Shown here: positions 14,499-27,428 of the stretch, in pieces
Layout of the letters: each line of letters starts with the position of its first letter
Numbering within the stretch: position 1 is the stretch's first letter
Origin: Hyaloscypha bicolor E
Taxonomy: Eukaryota > Ascomycota > Leotiomycetes > Helotiales > Hyaloscyphaceae
Direction of reading: 5' to 3'
DNA: 64,000 nt
Assembly (NCBI RefSeq): GCF_002865645.1
Contig: NW_020194555.1
Span: 2,754,288 to 2,818,287 of the forward strand
Position numbers and translations under genes: made by a program
The notes under the pieces: model-generated
What the model was told of the DNA's origin: nothing
Database searches by the model: none
The model's input: only the letters and a program-made list of their open reading frames with translations

Positions 14499-15239
14499 TT
14501 AGTCTATAGTAATTAATTATAGCTTATTAGAATTAAGAATCCTGCTTTATTTATAAATAAGAATAATTATTAGATTAATAATTAGATATTTAATATAAGA
14601 AATAAACTAATATAGAACTTCTCTAAATTTAATAATAAACTACTAAAAATTACTTATATAATATAACTAGTTACTAGAAATACTCGTAATTTTATTTATA
14701 ATTAACTAGAACCTGAATTAGTTAAATAAATCTCGATTATTAAATAGATTTTTAAGATTCTCTAGTAAACCTATAATAAAAATAAAGAGATAAAGTACTA
14801 GAAAGCAAAAGAAATATACTAGTATCTGAGGTAAAGAAATAAGCTATTTCTAGTATTTTAAGTAAAGTTTATTTACTTAATAATAAAACTAGGAAAGTTA
14901 CTAGATAACTAATATAATAATTTAATAAATAAAATAAATCTCGAGCTATTTAAGAGCTTAGGTAATAAGAAGTTTAATACTTCCAGGAATCTTATTAAAT
15001 AATATATAAAATAAGAAAATAGGCTTTTTTAAATTAAAAATTAGTAATTTCAGAAGAAATAACTAGTAGAAACCACTTGCTATTAAATATTACCCCGGGC
15101 TAGAAAGCCTATTGAAATTTAAGAAGCTATAGTAACCCTATAGCTAACGGATTAATCTTAGTAACTAGTATTCTTATAGCTAAAAGAAGTAATCTGCCGA
15201 GAATTTAAAAAAAGATTAGACTAGCTAGAAAATCTTTAT

Positions 15240-15281
15240 TATTATAGCTATAGAAAGCCTGGATATATAAAAAGTACTTAT
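15240..15281 (+). pseudogene. gag: Gag CCHC zinc knuckle, mutated
   Basis: Read in frame this gives Y-x2-Y-x4-Y-x4-Y with RKPG before the third position. Changing each tyrosine codon back by one RIP transition (TGT/TGC to TAT, CAT/CAC to TAT) gives the retroviral-type knuckle C-x2-C-x4-H-x4-C. All four metal ligands are therefore lost by the expected mutation type. Its position, about 1.7 kb of element sequence after the left repeat, fits the C-terminal part of Gag. Confidence 0.7.
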
Positions 15282-16449
15282 TCTAACTTTAATAAAGTTA
15301 TACTTATTAAAAAGAATTATTTAAAGAAAGCTAATAATTTAAGAATAAATAATAAGAATACTAATTTCTATTTACTATCCAATAAGAAATATAATATTAA
15401 TAAGTTAGGAAAAGTTTAGCTCTAAATATAAAAATAGCTTTTCTAAAATAAGAACTTTACTAAGAACTTATAAATCTCATTTAGCTAATTAGCGAGAACT
15501 AGTTCCTTATTAATTATAAAATAAGCTAGAAAGGCAAAACTATAATTTTTTAGTATTTAGTAAATACTAGAGTAAATATATATATTCTAATTAACTAAAA
15601 GTATATTTATTTCTTAATAAAAGTATTATAAATACTTTTATATAAACTCAAAATCCCTATTTCCTTATAAGGTTTTAATAAATAATCTAATAAAGCTATT
15701 TGATATCTAGTTATTATAAATCTAGCTATTAATTAGTATTCCTAAACTTAATAATACTTACTTATTACTAATCTTGACTCTTATAATATAATTTTAGAAA
15801 GAAAATAGCTAGTAAAGTTAATATTCTACTAGACTATTAACGGAATTAACTTTATTAGCCAGAGAACTATAAGGCAAATTAGCTAGATTCTATTTAGAAA
15901 ATCCGATATTTTAATAAAAAATATTAAAAAGATAATTATCCCGAAAATATTTTAACTAGAATCCTAAAAGAAACTAATAAAATTAGACCCGAGAAATAAA
16001 AAAATATACTTCTTATTTCTCTATAAGATCTTCTTATAAGAAAAGCTAAATATTAGATAAGAAAGAAAGAGCTAAACCTTAATACTCTTAAAATAGTTAA
16101 GTTATTAGATTATTTCTACTATTTTATTAGAATAGTTATTTTCTAATTAAATACTAAAAACCCTAATAATTTAATCGGATTAGTTACTATTAATAAGATT
16201 AATTATATATTTAAGAAATAGGATTATAAATTAAAGAAATATTTACTATTACTTATAGTAATTAGATAACTAATACTATAGCCTACCGGATACTATATTT
16301 AAACTAGTAATCTAATATATTTCCTAGATATAAATAAATCTAATATCTTTAGTAATATACTATATTTTAATTCTAAAGAACTTTAAGAGCTCTAGATATC
16401 TTTTTTTATATAGTTATATAATATAATTAGGGCATTTTTTAAGAAAGTA

Positions 16450-16945
16450 ATAAATAAGCTTTCCTAGTCTTAATTCTTTAACTATAAGCTCTATTTTAAT
16501 AAATTAGATTCTTTAATAAAAATAGCCTATCTCTATAAAATAAGTTCTAGTAAACTCGAAAAAATAAAAAAGTATCTTATTAAGAACCTAAAAAGAATTT
16601 TATTAAGCTATTTGAATTTTCTTTTTTATTATTAGTCTTATTTATTAAAAAGAAAGATAATAGCCTATAATTTTATATTAATTATTAATAGCTAAATACT
16701 ATAATAAAAAAGAATTACTATTTCCTATTATTTATTACTAAGACTTTTAACTAATTAGCTAAATTATTAGTATTTATTAAATTAGATATTTAATATACTT
16801 TTAATTAAATTCATATAGAACTAGCTTTTATAATATAAATAGCTTTTAGGATAAGATATAAATTCTTTAAACTAGTAGTTCTATTATTTAAATTCTATAA
16901 TAATCTAGTAACTTTCTAATAATATATTAATATTATTCTAATAAA
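16450..16945 (+). pseudogene. pol: Outer element reverse transcriptase, first part
   Basis: Conceptual translation with stops shows the gypsy pattern around the first catalytic aspartate (TKLDIRQAFNRIR-like, near 16755-16800) and the later PFGL-NGPATFQRYIN-like patch near 16870-16935. The gene stops at 16945, where the inner element begins, and resumes at 23054 with the second catalytic block. Confidence 0.7.
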
Positions 16946-17225
16946 TATTATAAATATAAGATCTAGGGCCTAGAAAGTATAATTAGGCTATTTCTATTTT
17001 AATAATTTAAAGCTAAAAAAAGAAGAGGATTTTAAAGAAGCCTCGGATCTAAATAATTACAAGCTATATATAGGCTTATATACTAGTTTAAGCTCGGGAT
17101 TATATATAATAATTAGGTAACTATAAATACCTTATTTAGATACTAGATACCTCTTTTAGATACTAGATACCTTTCTAGTTCTAGTCTAACTCCTACTAGT
17201 ATTATATATTATAATAACTATAATA
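16946..17225 (-). repeat. 3' LTR of inner gypsy element 2
   Basis: 280 bp matching 22769-23048, with shared words such as AAGATCTAGGGCCTAGAAAG. It carries a short internal tandem motif TTAGATACTAGATACC. Its outer part resembles the LTR ending near 46167, so the two elements may be related. Confidence 0.85.
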
Positions 17226-20200
17226 TTACTCTTTTCTTTAAAGTAAGCTTATTCCCGAGTTTTAAAAGTCTTTATTAAATTTTCAAGTTATAGGTTATAT
17301 ATTAAAGGCCAGGGCCTTTTATATATAATTTTAAAGAATTTCTATTTATATTATATAATTCTAGTAATATATTATTCTTAATATAGTCTAACTAATAAAA
17401 GAGATTCTAGAATAATTCTAGCTATTTAGGGTTCTTATTATAGAAGCTCTAAAAAGCTAAAATATTATTATTTAATAAAGAAGTAAGATATTACTCCGGA
17501 TCTGGGTTTTATTCTTTTTACTAAACTTAGTATTTTAGCTTCTTATAAAGTAGTTTTACTACTTATATTTCTTAAATTTTATACTCTATTTCTCTGTCTT
17601 ATAGTTCTAATAGTAAAGGCTCCGGATTTGCTTATTTAGGAAAAGAGTTATCTGGATCTTTATATAGCTTCTTTATATAAAATACCAAATATATTTTTAT
17701 TAATTTCAGAAGCTTAAGCCTAAAGAAATATCTTACTTATTTCAGGATTTTATATAGTTCTTTTATTTAGTAAGCTAGCTTATGGCTTAAATAATTATTC
17801 TTCTAATATTTAGTAGTAATTTATATCTTATTTCTTATTCTAAAGTTTACTAGTTAGTAGTACTTATTAGCTTAAGTAATATAATATTCTTATACTTATA
17901 TTATATTTTCCTATATCTTTTACTATAATTTATAAAGTCATATTACTAGGGCTTTTATTTCTTATTTATTTAGCTCTTTTTCGGGATATCTAATTATATT
18001 TAGGTTTTCTAGTTAAATAATATTTATAATTTATAGCTCTTTTCTATAAAGAACGGGAATTAGTTTATAGTTTTATAAACTAGAGCTATTTACTAATAAT
18101 TAATTATTATTATTTATTTATCCTAATTATTCTAGTAATAATTTATATAGGAATATAGCTATTAGTTAAAATACTAGTTAATAATTTCTATCTAGCTATT
18201 AGTTTAGGAATAGTTCGTAATTAATAACTTGAGCTTTATACTAATATATTTATAGAACTCGCTCTAGAAATCCGATATAAACTAGAAGCCTTAATTAGAT
18301 ACTATAGTTTCCGGAATACTAATTTAGTAAACTATATAAATAAGAAATAGAGATACTAACTCTTTAGCTATTACTATATTTCAGACAGGAATTATAATAA
18401 GGTACTTGCCTAGATAATTAATAAAAATTACTATTATATTATATTTATTTCTATTCTCTAGGCATTTCTTGAAATCTACTAATATATATTACTAGAAGTA
18501 ATTAGGAACTAGTAATAGATATAAGAGCCCTAGCTTCTTATTTTTAGGAATATAGGATTATTAATAGATATAGTAATTATTTCTATACTAATTAATATTT
18601 ATATTTTAGTCTAACTAGTAATAGCAGGCCTAAAGAAGCTATTAAAGTTTAGCTCGTCTTAGATATCCTATTAGGAACTATATATATATCTCCTAAATAA
18701 GGGTAATATATAAGGATATCTCAGATATTATTATATTATTAGATATAAATAATTTACTATATTATAAAAAGAAGCTATTTTATAATATTCAAGTACCTTT
18801 CTTTTTATTTCTTATTTTATTTTATAGCTTTTCTAGTTCTAGTAATTCTTAGTTCTTACTTAATAGCTTATTTACTAGCTAGATACTATTATACTAGATT
18901 TCTTCCTAAGCCGGGCTTATTAAGGCCTTAATTAGGGCTAACTAGAAATCCTATATAATATTATTATTAATCTTTTATTATAGGAAGAAAATTTGGGTCT
19001 AGTAAGCTATTATTATCTTATTCTAGATAATTATATTCTTATATTTCTTATTTAGGGTATTTGCTTATTTATTTAACTTATTTACTTAATATATAAACTT
19101 GAAATAGTAATAGGAAAAATACTTTATCTAATAAACTTGTCTTACTAAGAGCTTTTTTATAATTATAAAGTATTTGAGAGCTCGGTAATCTAAATAAATT
19201 ATAAAGAATATTTCTTATAAATCTTTTAGTTCTATTTATTATTTAGTTAAGGAAAAAATAATAGTAAATATTTCTTTATTATAAATATTATAGTTTAGTT
19301 CTATTAATTATATAGTTTTAGAGAAAAATATTACTAGGTACTAAAGTCTTATCTAGGGATTTTATTATAAGAAAATACTAGCTATAACTTTATTTAATAT
19401 ATTTATCTTAATTATAATAGGAAAGTTCAGATTATAATAATATAAAATTAGTACCGAAAATATAGTTTATTTTAGCTTAGTAAAATCTTCTTAATACTAA
19501 TTTATTTATTTAAATAGAACTTTCTTATATATTAGAGCTATTAGGGGCTTTATTATATAGCTATATTTTATAATAAAATATTAATAAAAGTTATAAAAAC
19601 CTAGAAAGCTTTATATTTCTTTAATTATCTTTAGTAATTACTAGTTCTTAATAATTATTATCTTATCTAAATCTACTTTAATATCTCTTATAGAAATAAT
19701 AAAGCCTAGATACTTTATATAAATAATCTTAAATTCTAATTTCTTAATATTTACTTAGAGACTAGTATCTTATAATTACTAAAGAACCTTTTATATATAG
19801 TTTTTATACTTTAGGGAATTATTTAAATAAATCAGGATATTATCTAAGTAAGCTATATAAAAGATATTAAAGTAATTAAAGAAAATATTATTTATATATC
19901 TCTAATATATAATAGGGCTATTAGTTAGGCCTTTCTAAAGAACTTTATATTTATAGGCCCTATATCTTATATGAAATATCGTGAGTTCTTTTAATTCTGG
20001 ATTTATTTAAATCTAATAAAATACTTGCTAAATATCTAGTTTTATATAGATCTTGGCTTAAGCTAATTATATAAAAGTTTTATAAATAAGGAAAAAAAAA
20101 ATTCTTCTATATTAAGTTATTTAGCTTATAATAATTAATATAGAATTAGAAAACTCTATTAGCCTTTTTTATAAAAAGAATTAGGGATATGAAAAGAAAC

Positions 20201-22768
20201 TAGCTTAGCTTAATAAAGCCTTATTAGAGGTTCTTTTTAAGGAAATACTTGATTTCCTATAGCTTATAAGTTAATTATTAATAAAGTAGGAAATATCCTA
20301 GGCTCTCTAGATTTTTAGGATTATTAATCTAAATCTTATAGTTATATAATTAATATAAGAATAAGATATTTAATACTTTTTTTTAAGAAAATATCTATAA
20401 AATCCTTAAACTTCTTTAGTAAAACTTTTACTAGCTACTATAGCTCCGTTTCTCCTGGCTATTATTTACCTAAAATAAACTTGTTTTCTTACTATAATTC
20501 TAGCTTTTTATTAATCTCGAAAAATAATATTATAAAGAAAAGGTTCTCTTTCTTTTATAGATTTATCTAAAAAGCAGCTAGCGAGATATCTATAATATTA
20601 ATTATAGGCCTTAACTAGCTTTTATAGCTTTTCTTTAGATAGTATAATTTTAATATTCCTGTTTTTAGCTTAGGAGAAACTTCTATATTTCCTAAGACTA
20701 CCTGTATTTCTCTATAGTATTAAGCTTAATTCTTTTACTATATATAGCTTTCTAAGTCCGGATTAGAAAGAAAATAAAAGGATTTCCTTTTTATAAGCTA
20801 AGATCTCTAGGACTTATCTATAGCTATAGCTTTATTTCTTTTATTTATATTTTCTTAATACTAGTTACTTTTTTCAGGTTTTAAGTTCTTATATATAATA
20901 GTTAGAACCTTATCTTAATTCTTTTTTCTAGGCTAATTATCTAGCTAGATTAATTTTCTATTCTTATAATTAATTAGAATACTAATACTTATAAACTATT
21001 ATTATTTCAAAATTATATTATACTTTCCTAGTTTTAAGACTAGTATAAGTATTAGGACCTTTTATTTATTAATTAAGAATATAAACTTAATATAGTAAGT
21101 AATAAATACGGCCTACTTATTATTAAACTCTCTTATATTATAGGGTAATACTAATTAAATAGGCTTAATATTTAGAAATTATTTAATTATTCTTATAAAC
21201 TTGAAATTAATAAAAGTATATTTATTTATTCTGGTATTAATAAAAGAAAAAGTCTTAATACCTAATCTATTATTACTAATTATATAAGGAAATATAAATA
21301 CTTTATTTTCTAGTAACTAGCTCAAATTAACTTCTATTATATTTATATAATATAGCCCTAAAAAGAAGACTTTTTTTAGGAATTCTTATTTCTCTATTCT
21401 ATATTCTTAAATAACTTATTTATAGTAAATACTATTAGCTTAGTTACTAAGACTTACTTTATATATTTAGTCTTGGGCTCTAGATAGCTTTTAGATATAT
21501 AACTAAATCTATTATAATTATAGTACTTAAGATCTAAAAATCCGGGCTTTAGGGTAATAGGCTTATTTATTACTTTATTAGCTTTTTTTAGATACCTGAT
21601 TTTTCTTTTTATAATAAGCTCGGATTTATTAGTTATTTATAATATTATATTATATGAATTCTATAATATAAATAGCCGAGTTATTATAATATATAGCTAT
21701 AGCTTCTTAAAGCTTCTAGATAAGCTTATTATTTAAGTTATTTTTAAGGTCTTATAAATTAATATTTTCGTTTACTATATACCTTAGAAATAGAATATAA
21801 AATTCCTAAAAGATCTAATTCTTTTTTATAAATAGCTTTTTAAAGACTTATTAAGTATTATATTTCTTATTTAAGTTACTATATAGCTTCTTTAGGTAAG
21901 TATATAGTTCTCTAATAGTCTTATATATATATTAATTATCCTAGTTTAGATAGGAAGAAATTAGTATAAGGATATAGTTACTTATATAGCCGGAAATATA
22001 AATAATCTTAAGATTCTCTATTTAGTAAATATTAGAATTATTATAAAGCTTATTCTTAATCTAAACTAACTAATTATTAAAGGTAATACTATCTTTAGTT
22101 ATATTTTTAAAGATAAAAGAATTAGGGAATTTAACTAAATATTTATTTTCTAAAATAAAAAAACTAGTTATTCCTATAAGTTATATAATAAGCTTTTTAA
22201 TAATAGCTTTATTCTTTTATAGGGCTTGCTTGATTTCTCTTAGCTAATTATAATAATTCTTATTATAGGTAAGAATATTATATGTTTTTAGAATTAGCTT
22301 AATAATTTTCTTATATAAAGCCTTTAGGCTTTAAAGTAATTCTTGAAAGTTTGCCTTTAATAAAGCAGGTTTCTCTTTTTTCTTGGCTTTCTAAAAAAAA
22401 GTATCTTTCTTATTATAAATATTAATAAGATATTTAAACTTTTTAGGAAACTTAATAAGAGACTCTGGTTTATTTTCTAGTAATATACTAGTAATATCTT
22501 ATACTATAGCTTCTTCTAACTTGCCTAGTTATTCTGGGACTTGCTTTCTTATAAGTCTTTATTTAGTAATAAGATTACTAGCCTATCTACTTACCTGGCC
22601 GGTTTAGGGCTTTCTTATCTAGTTATTCTAGGGCTTTCTTTTATTCTAGTATTAGTTAACTAGTACGGAAATAGCTATAATATATTATATTTATACTTAT
22701 TAAAAACTAATTAGATAGGTATTATTCAAATTCTTTATAAAATTAAGAAATAAGTAAGTTTTAAATTA

Positions 22769-23048
22769 TATTATAAATATAAGATCTAGGGCCTAGAAAG
22801 TATAATTAGACTATTTCTATTTTAATAATTTAAAGCTAAAGAGAGAAGAGAATCTCAAAAAAGCCTCGGATCTAAATAATTATAAGCTATATATAGGCTT
22901 ATATACTAGCTTAAGCTCGGGATTATATATAATAATTAGATAATTATAGATGCCTTACTTAGATACTAGATATTTCTTTTAGATATTAGATATTTCTCTA
23001 GCTTTAGTTTAATTCCTATTAGTATTATATATTATAATAATTATAATA
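22769..23048 (-). repeat. 5' LTR of inner gypsy element 2
   Basis: 280-bp partner of 16946-17225, followed by the second ATAAA. Differences between the LTRs are mostly transitions. Confidence 0.85.
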
Positions 23049-23053
23049 ATAAA

Positions 23054-24900
23054 CTATTTAGATAACTTTTATTCGGCTTATATTAATAATATACTAATTT
23101 TTTCTAAATATAAAAAAAAGTATTAATAATATATTAGAATAGTTCTATAGAAGCTTTAGGATATTAGATTATAAGTTAATATTTATAAATACGAATTTAA
23201 AATTTCTAAAATAATATTTTTAGAATTTATTATCTCGAATTAAAATATATAAATAAATCTTACTAAAATCTCTATTATTTAAAACTAGTACTAACTTATA
23301 ATAAAAAAAGAAATATAATTATTTTTGGGCTTTTATAATTTCTATTATAGGTTTATTTAAGCCTATAAATATATCTCTTATTCCCTAAACTATCTAACTA
23401 AAAAAAATACTTTATTAAAATTTATATTTAATAAAACCTAGCTAGATATCTTTAATTAGCTTAAAGATTTATTTCTTTTTATTTCTATACTTTTCTATTT
23501 TAAATATAATAGAGAAACTTGCCTAAAAACTAATTATTTAGATCTAGCTATTATAGGTATATTTTCTTAAAAAAGCCTAGAAAACAAATAATAATACCCG
23601 GTTTCGTTTTATTTTAAAGCTTTTTAAGAAGCTAAAAGCTATTATAAAGTTTATAATAAGGAATTCCTTATTATTATCTAAGGACTTTAGGAATAATAGG
23701 TAGAACTAATTAGCTTATCTAATTTTCTAATTATTACTAACTATAAAGCTCTCGAGTATTTTAGTACTAAGAAACTCCTAAATAAATAATAAATCTAATA
23801 AATAGATTTCCTATTATAATTTTATTACTAGATTACTTATTAGCTAAATAAAAATAATACTATTACTAATATCTTATTTCGAAAAAACGAGTTTATATTA
23901 ATTTAGAAATAGGCTAAGAAAGCTAAAAGAACTAGATAAGTTATTTTATTAGATTTAATTCTTACTTTTACTAAAATAAAAGATATAGCTTATACTTTTA
24001 CTAAGGTAAAAGAAATAGATAAGCTATTTATTATAGTTAAAGTTCTATAAGCTAATTAGATAAACCTAGCCCTAAAAAATAAATATAGGAAAGCTCGGGA
24101 AAATATAAATCTATAGGAAATATTAAATAGCTATATATTTTATAATAAAAAACTTATTATATTAAATAAATATAATAATCTATAAACTAGGCTCCTATAA
24201 TAAATTTATAATATAATAACTATTATATATTCCGGTTAAAATAAAATAAAAATTCTAGTTTAAAAACTTTACTAGTAGCTTATTCTTTTTATAAATATTA
24301 ATTACTTTATAGTAAATTACTATAAATATTAAAGGTCTTATAAGCTAAGAAACAAAATACTAAGCCTATTATATTTATTACTAGTTCTCCTAAAAATATA
24401 AAATTATTTATTTATTATAATTAATTAATTATTTAAATAATATATAAGCTTACTAATAACTAAGAATACTATAGCTAAAACTACTATTAGCCTGTTTTAT
24501 TACTATATCTAGTAATTCCGAAGTTCTTTTCTTATTATTATAAATAATTAAGGACCCTAGTTTATTTTAGACTTTATAAATAAACTATTAAGATTAACTA
24601 GAACTAAGCTAAAGCTCTTAAATATAGAATATATTTAAACTAATAAATAAATAGAAATTATTAATTAGATTATTAATATCTGATTTTGTTTCTTTATTAA
24701 TATCTGATTTTGTTTCTTTATTAATATCTGATTTTGTTTCTTTATTAATTACTTCTAGAATAATTAAATAAATTTATTTCCGGTATTTAATATTATAGAT
24801 ACTACTTATTTATATAAATCGACTAGCTTATTTCTCTTAATAATTAACTATAAATATAAACCTAGGCTAAACTTTAACTAAATACTACTAATAATAAAAT
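23054..24900 (+). pseudogene. pol: Outer element RT end, RNase H and integrase
   Basis: At 23061-23107 the frame reads DNFYSAYINNILIFSK, which is the gypsy YIDDILIYS active site with both aspartates changed to asparagine. RNase H-like sequence follows. The integrase core is clear: at 24552 the frame gives GP-stop-F (GPQF with CAG changed to TAG). The aspartate position (24546) and an intact glutamate codon (24654) are separated by exactly 35 residues, the D-x35-E spacing of retroviral integrases. A 24-bp triplication lies just after the glutamate. Confidence 0.8.
24673..24744 (+). repeat. 24-bp triplication inside integrase
   Basis: Three identical direct copies of a 24-bp unit starting TTAATATCTG and ending TTTCTTTA, followed by a partial fourth. 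Because 24 is a multiple of three, each copy adds eight codons in frame. It falls 18 bp after the integrase glutamate codon, in a stretch where other gypsy integrases have a single short helix-loop. Confidence 0.9.
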
Positions 24901-26103
24901 TTAAAATACTAAAAGAAAAACTTAATTAGGAAAAAGTATAATAGTAAGCTAAGAGAATTAATACTATTATTAATTATATCCGAGAATATATAATAATAGC
25001 TTAGGAGTATTAAGCTAAATAAGCTAATAAGAAATAATAAGAACTAGATTTTAGTTTAGAAAATATAGTTTATATAATTAAAAAGAAATAGAAAACGAAC
25101 TATTTATCTAATAAATTAAATTATTTCCTTACTAGATTATTTAGGATTAATAAAATAGTCGGCTATTTATATTAATTAGACTTTTCTCTATTATATAGGA
25201 TTTGGCTAATTTTCTATATAAATAGATTTTATAAGAATTCTATTAACTTATTACCTAGCTAAACTAATAAAGAGCCTAGTTTTACTAAAGTTAATAATAA
25301 ACTTAAATAGGAAGTCAAAAAGATCTTTTCTTTTAAAGTATTTTATAGTAAGCTTTATTATAAGATTAAATAGAAGAAATAGAATATAAATAATAAATAG
25401 TATCTTATATTAAATTTTAAGAACTTAGTATTTAAATTATATAAATTTCACAAGTAGAATTCTAATAAAGTAAGATCTTTTATCTAATTAAATAAATAAA
25501 TTCGGTATATTAAAGAAAATAAGTTTAATAAAAACTACCTAGATAATAATAAATCTTAATAATAAGGCCTTTATAACTAAAGAAAAAGAAGAAAAACCTA
25601 GATATTTCTCGGGTTTTATCTAAATTCTAATATATTTTCTTTATTCTATTATATTAGTACTTATTTTCTTTTCTAGAAATCTGGATAAAATATCTTTCTT
25701 TATTATACTAGATTATACTTTATTATTTAGATAAATTATAAAAAAAAGTAAATTCTTAAAGCTAAGCTAAAAATAAATACTTACCTATATTAGTTTAAAA
25801 TATTATTAAAAATTAAGAGAAACTTTCCTAATTACTTTAATTTTTATAACCTTAACTATTTATATTATTACTATTACCTTAATAGAACTATTAATAAAGA
25901 CGAAATAAATAAGAAATCCCGGTAATATATTATTTATAACCGGACTAAATAAGGCTACTTACTAGATCCTAAATAACTTAAATAATAGTAATAGTATTTT
26001 AAGTTTAGTAGCTATTACTATTATTAATATAATTACTAGCTAAACTACTTTTATAAACGAAAATAATAACTTTCTTATCTAAAAATAAGTTAATATATAA
26101 AAT

Positions 26104-26424
26104 ATGGCTTATATTACTTTTAAGAATATACCTGAAATTATTATAAAGAATATCTTAGTAAAATATTTTAAGAATAATAAAATAAAGGTTTTAGTTACTA
26201 GTAATAATAAGTCTAATAATCTAATAGGCGGAATAAATAGTACTAATAAGGGCTTTCTTATTAATTTTATAGAGCCAAATACTAAGAAAATTAAAAAGAA
26301 TAAGGCTAGCTTATTTAAGAAATATAAGGTATTAGATAATAATAAGAATTCTAATAATAAAAAAACTAAGAACGGAAAGATTTCTAATAATAAAGGAGAC
26401 TCTAACTATAATAAAGTTAGCTAA
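26104..26424 (+). pseudogene. Surviving ATG-started frame after integrase
   Basis: A 106-codon open frame, very rich in asparagine, lysine and isoleucine. It lies between the integrase and the right end of the outer gypsy element. I see no domain. The biased composition follows from the AT-rich DNA. It may be what is left of an extra 3' coding segment of the element, or a chance opening. I do not think it is a cellular gene. Confidence 0.35.
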
Positions 26425-27173
26425 ACTAGTATTAAGATATTTATTATAACTAGAAGATATATAATATTAAGTAATAGTTATTATATAAAATACTAGTCTA
26501 AAACCAAGAACTAATAAATAATTTTAAAGGCTAAATTAAAGAAGTAATACCTTATAGATATTAATAAATTAGTATATAATACTATTTAGAAAATTAGAAA
26601 ACCCCTTAGAAGCTCTTATAAGACTAAAATTATATAGCTTAAGGCCCGGGAATTTAATAATAAAGTAGCTTAAGTAACTGTCCTTAATATATAAGTCTCT
26701 ATTATAAAGAAATAACTTGAGAATATATATATTAAGCTCGAGAAGGCCCAGAAGTTAATTAAGTAGCTTAGAAATAGTATATTAAGCCAAATATTACTAT
26801 TTTAACTAAGAAGAAAGGCAAGCAAGCTACTATATTAAAGCCTATATTAATAAATAGACTTAATCTGCCACTCCTATTTAAAGACCGCCCGATAATAATA
26901 GTCCTAATATTAGCCATGGCCTATATGGCACTCCCAGACTATATTATTAATATAGGTATAGGCATAATACGAGTAACGGATACTAAGGACTAGCCGGAAC
27001 AAACTAAGAACTGGGTTATTCTGGCGAAGTCAAGACTATACTTCGATTATAAGTAAGCTATGGGAATTAGATGGAATGGGATTAATGGCCATTATTTCCT
27101 CTTTTTTCTTTTCTATACTACGGCTGAATAATCCCCTAAATAAGGGCATTTAGACTTCTCTTTAGGAGGGGGG

Positions 27174-27277
27174 TAATATAATGGCTGGTGTAAGGGCATG
27201 ATCTGCCAAGGACAGGATATCGGAAACAGGCACAAAACGAAGCTAAGCCGGAATTGCTTGGACGGAATAATACTAAA
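27174..27277 (+). repeat. 3' LTR-like repeat of the outer gypsy element (lightly mutated)
   Basis: Right-hand partner of 6210-6313. It keeps GC-rich words such as GGCTGGTGTAAGGGC that are changed to A and T in the left copy. It directly follows a polypurine tract. It marks the edge of the AT-rich block, and GC content rises quickly beyond it. Confidence 0.65.
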
Positions 27278-27420
27278 GGTCGAGGCATCCTCCCTACTTT
27301 GTTCCATAGCTTAGTATTTTCCAATACATGAGATTCTTTGAACTTTGAGCCTTCGACCATTGCATTGATCCCGCCGTCACAGCTACTGCTTAGCTACTAA
27401 GTATGGCAAGCTTACTACTC
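27278..27420. other. Border zone between RIP block and gene island
   Basis: GC content returns to normal here. No supported gene. The minus-strand frames across 27113-27360 overlap the LTR-like repeat and have no recognisable content. Confidence 0.5.
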
Positions 27421-27428
27421 TCTGGCCG

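Larger units (their letters stand above)
7321..14503 (-). mobile_element. Inner gypsy element 1, 7173 bp, with TTAGT target duplication
   Basis: Element 7326-14498 with 327-bp LTRs at both ends and an exact 5-bp duplication TTAGT (7321-7325 and 14499-14503). The coding strand is minus. A polypurine tract (AGAGAGGAAG on the minus strand, near 7656-7665) abuts the left LTR, which is therefore the 3' LTR. A CCHC knuckle lies at 13019-13060 and the RT active site at about 11771-11812, in the right order for gag-pol read leftwards. It sits inside the Gag region of the outer element. All frames are broken. Confidence 0.85.
16941..23053 (-). mobile_element. Inner gypsy element 2, 6103 bp, with ATAAA target duplication
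   Basis: Element 16946-23048 with 280-bp LTRs and an exact 5-bp duplication ATAAA at 16941-16945 and 23049-23053. The minus strand is coding: the RT active site reads FYIAYLDNILIYL at about 19823-19865. A purine-rich tract on the minus strand directly abuts the left LTR at 17226. It interrupts the reverse-transcriptase gene of the outer element between its two catalytic blocks. Broken in all frames. Confidence 0.85.
6314..27173 (+). mobile_element. Outer Ty3/gypsy retrotransposon, interrupted twice and RIPed
   Basis: Interior of an old plus-strand element in three pieces: 6314-7325, 14504-16945 and 23054-27173. Domain order is Gag zinc knuckle (15240-15281), a protease-like patch (around 15565-15600), reverse transcriptase (about 16450-16945 and 23054-23400), RNase H (about 23500-24000) and integrase (about 24100-24900). 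A purine tract (AGGAGGGGGG, 27164-27173) sits directly before the right LTR-like repeat, as a polypurine tract should. Every frame is broken by TAA and TAG stops, so the element is dead. Confidence 0.75.

Noticed and set aside
27113..27360. Two overlapping minus-strand open frames of 64 and 74 codons
   Set aside because: They lie across the polypurine tract and LTR-like repeat of the outer gypsy element, have no domain and are explained by that repeat.
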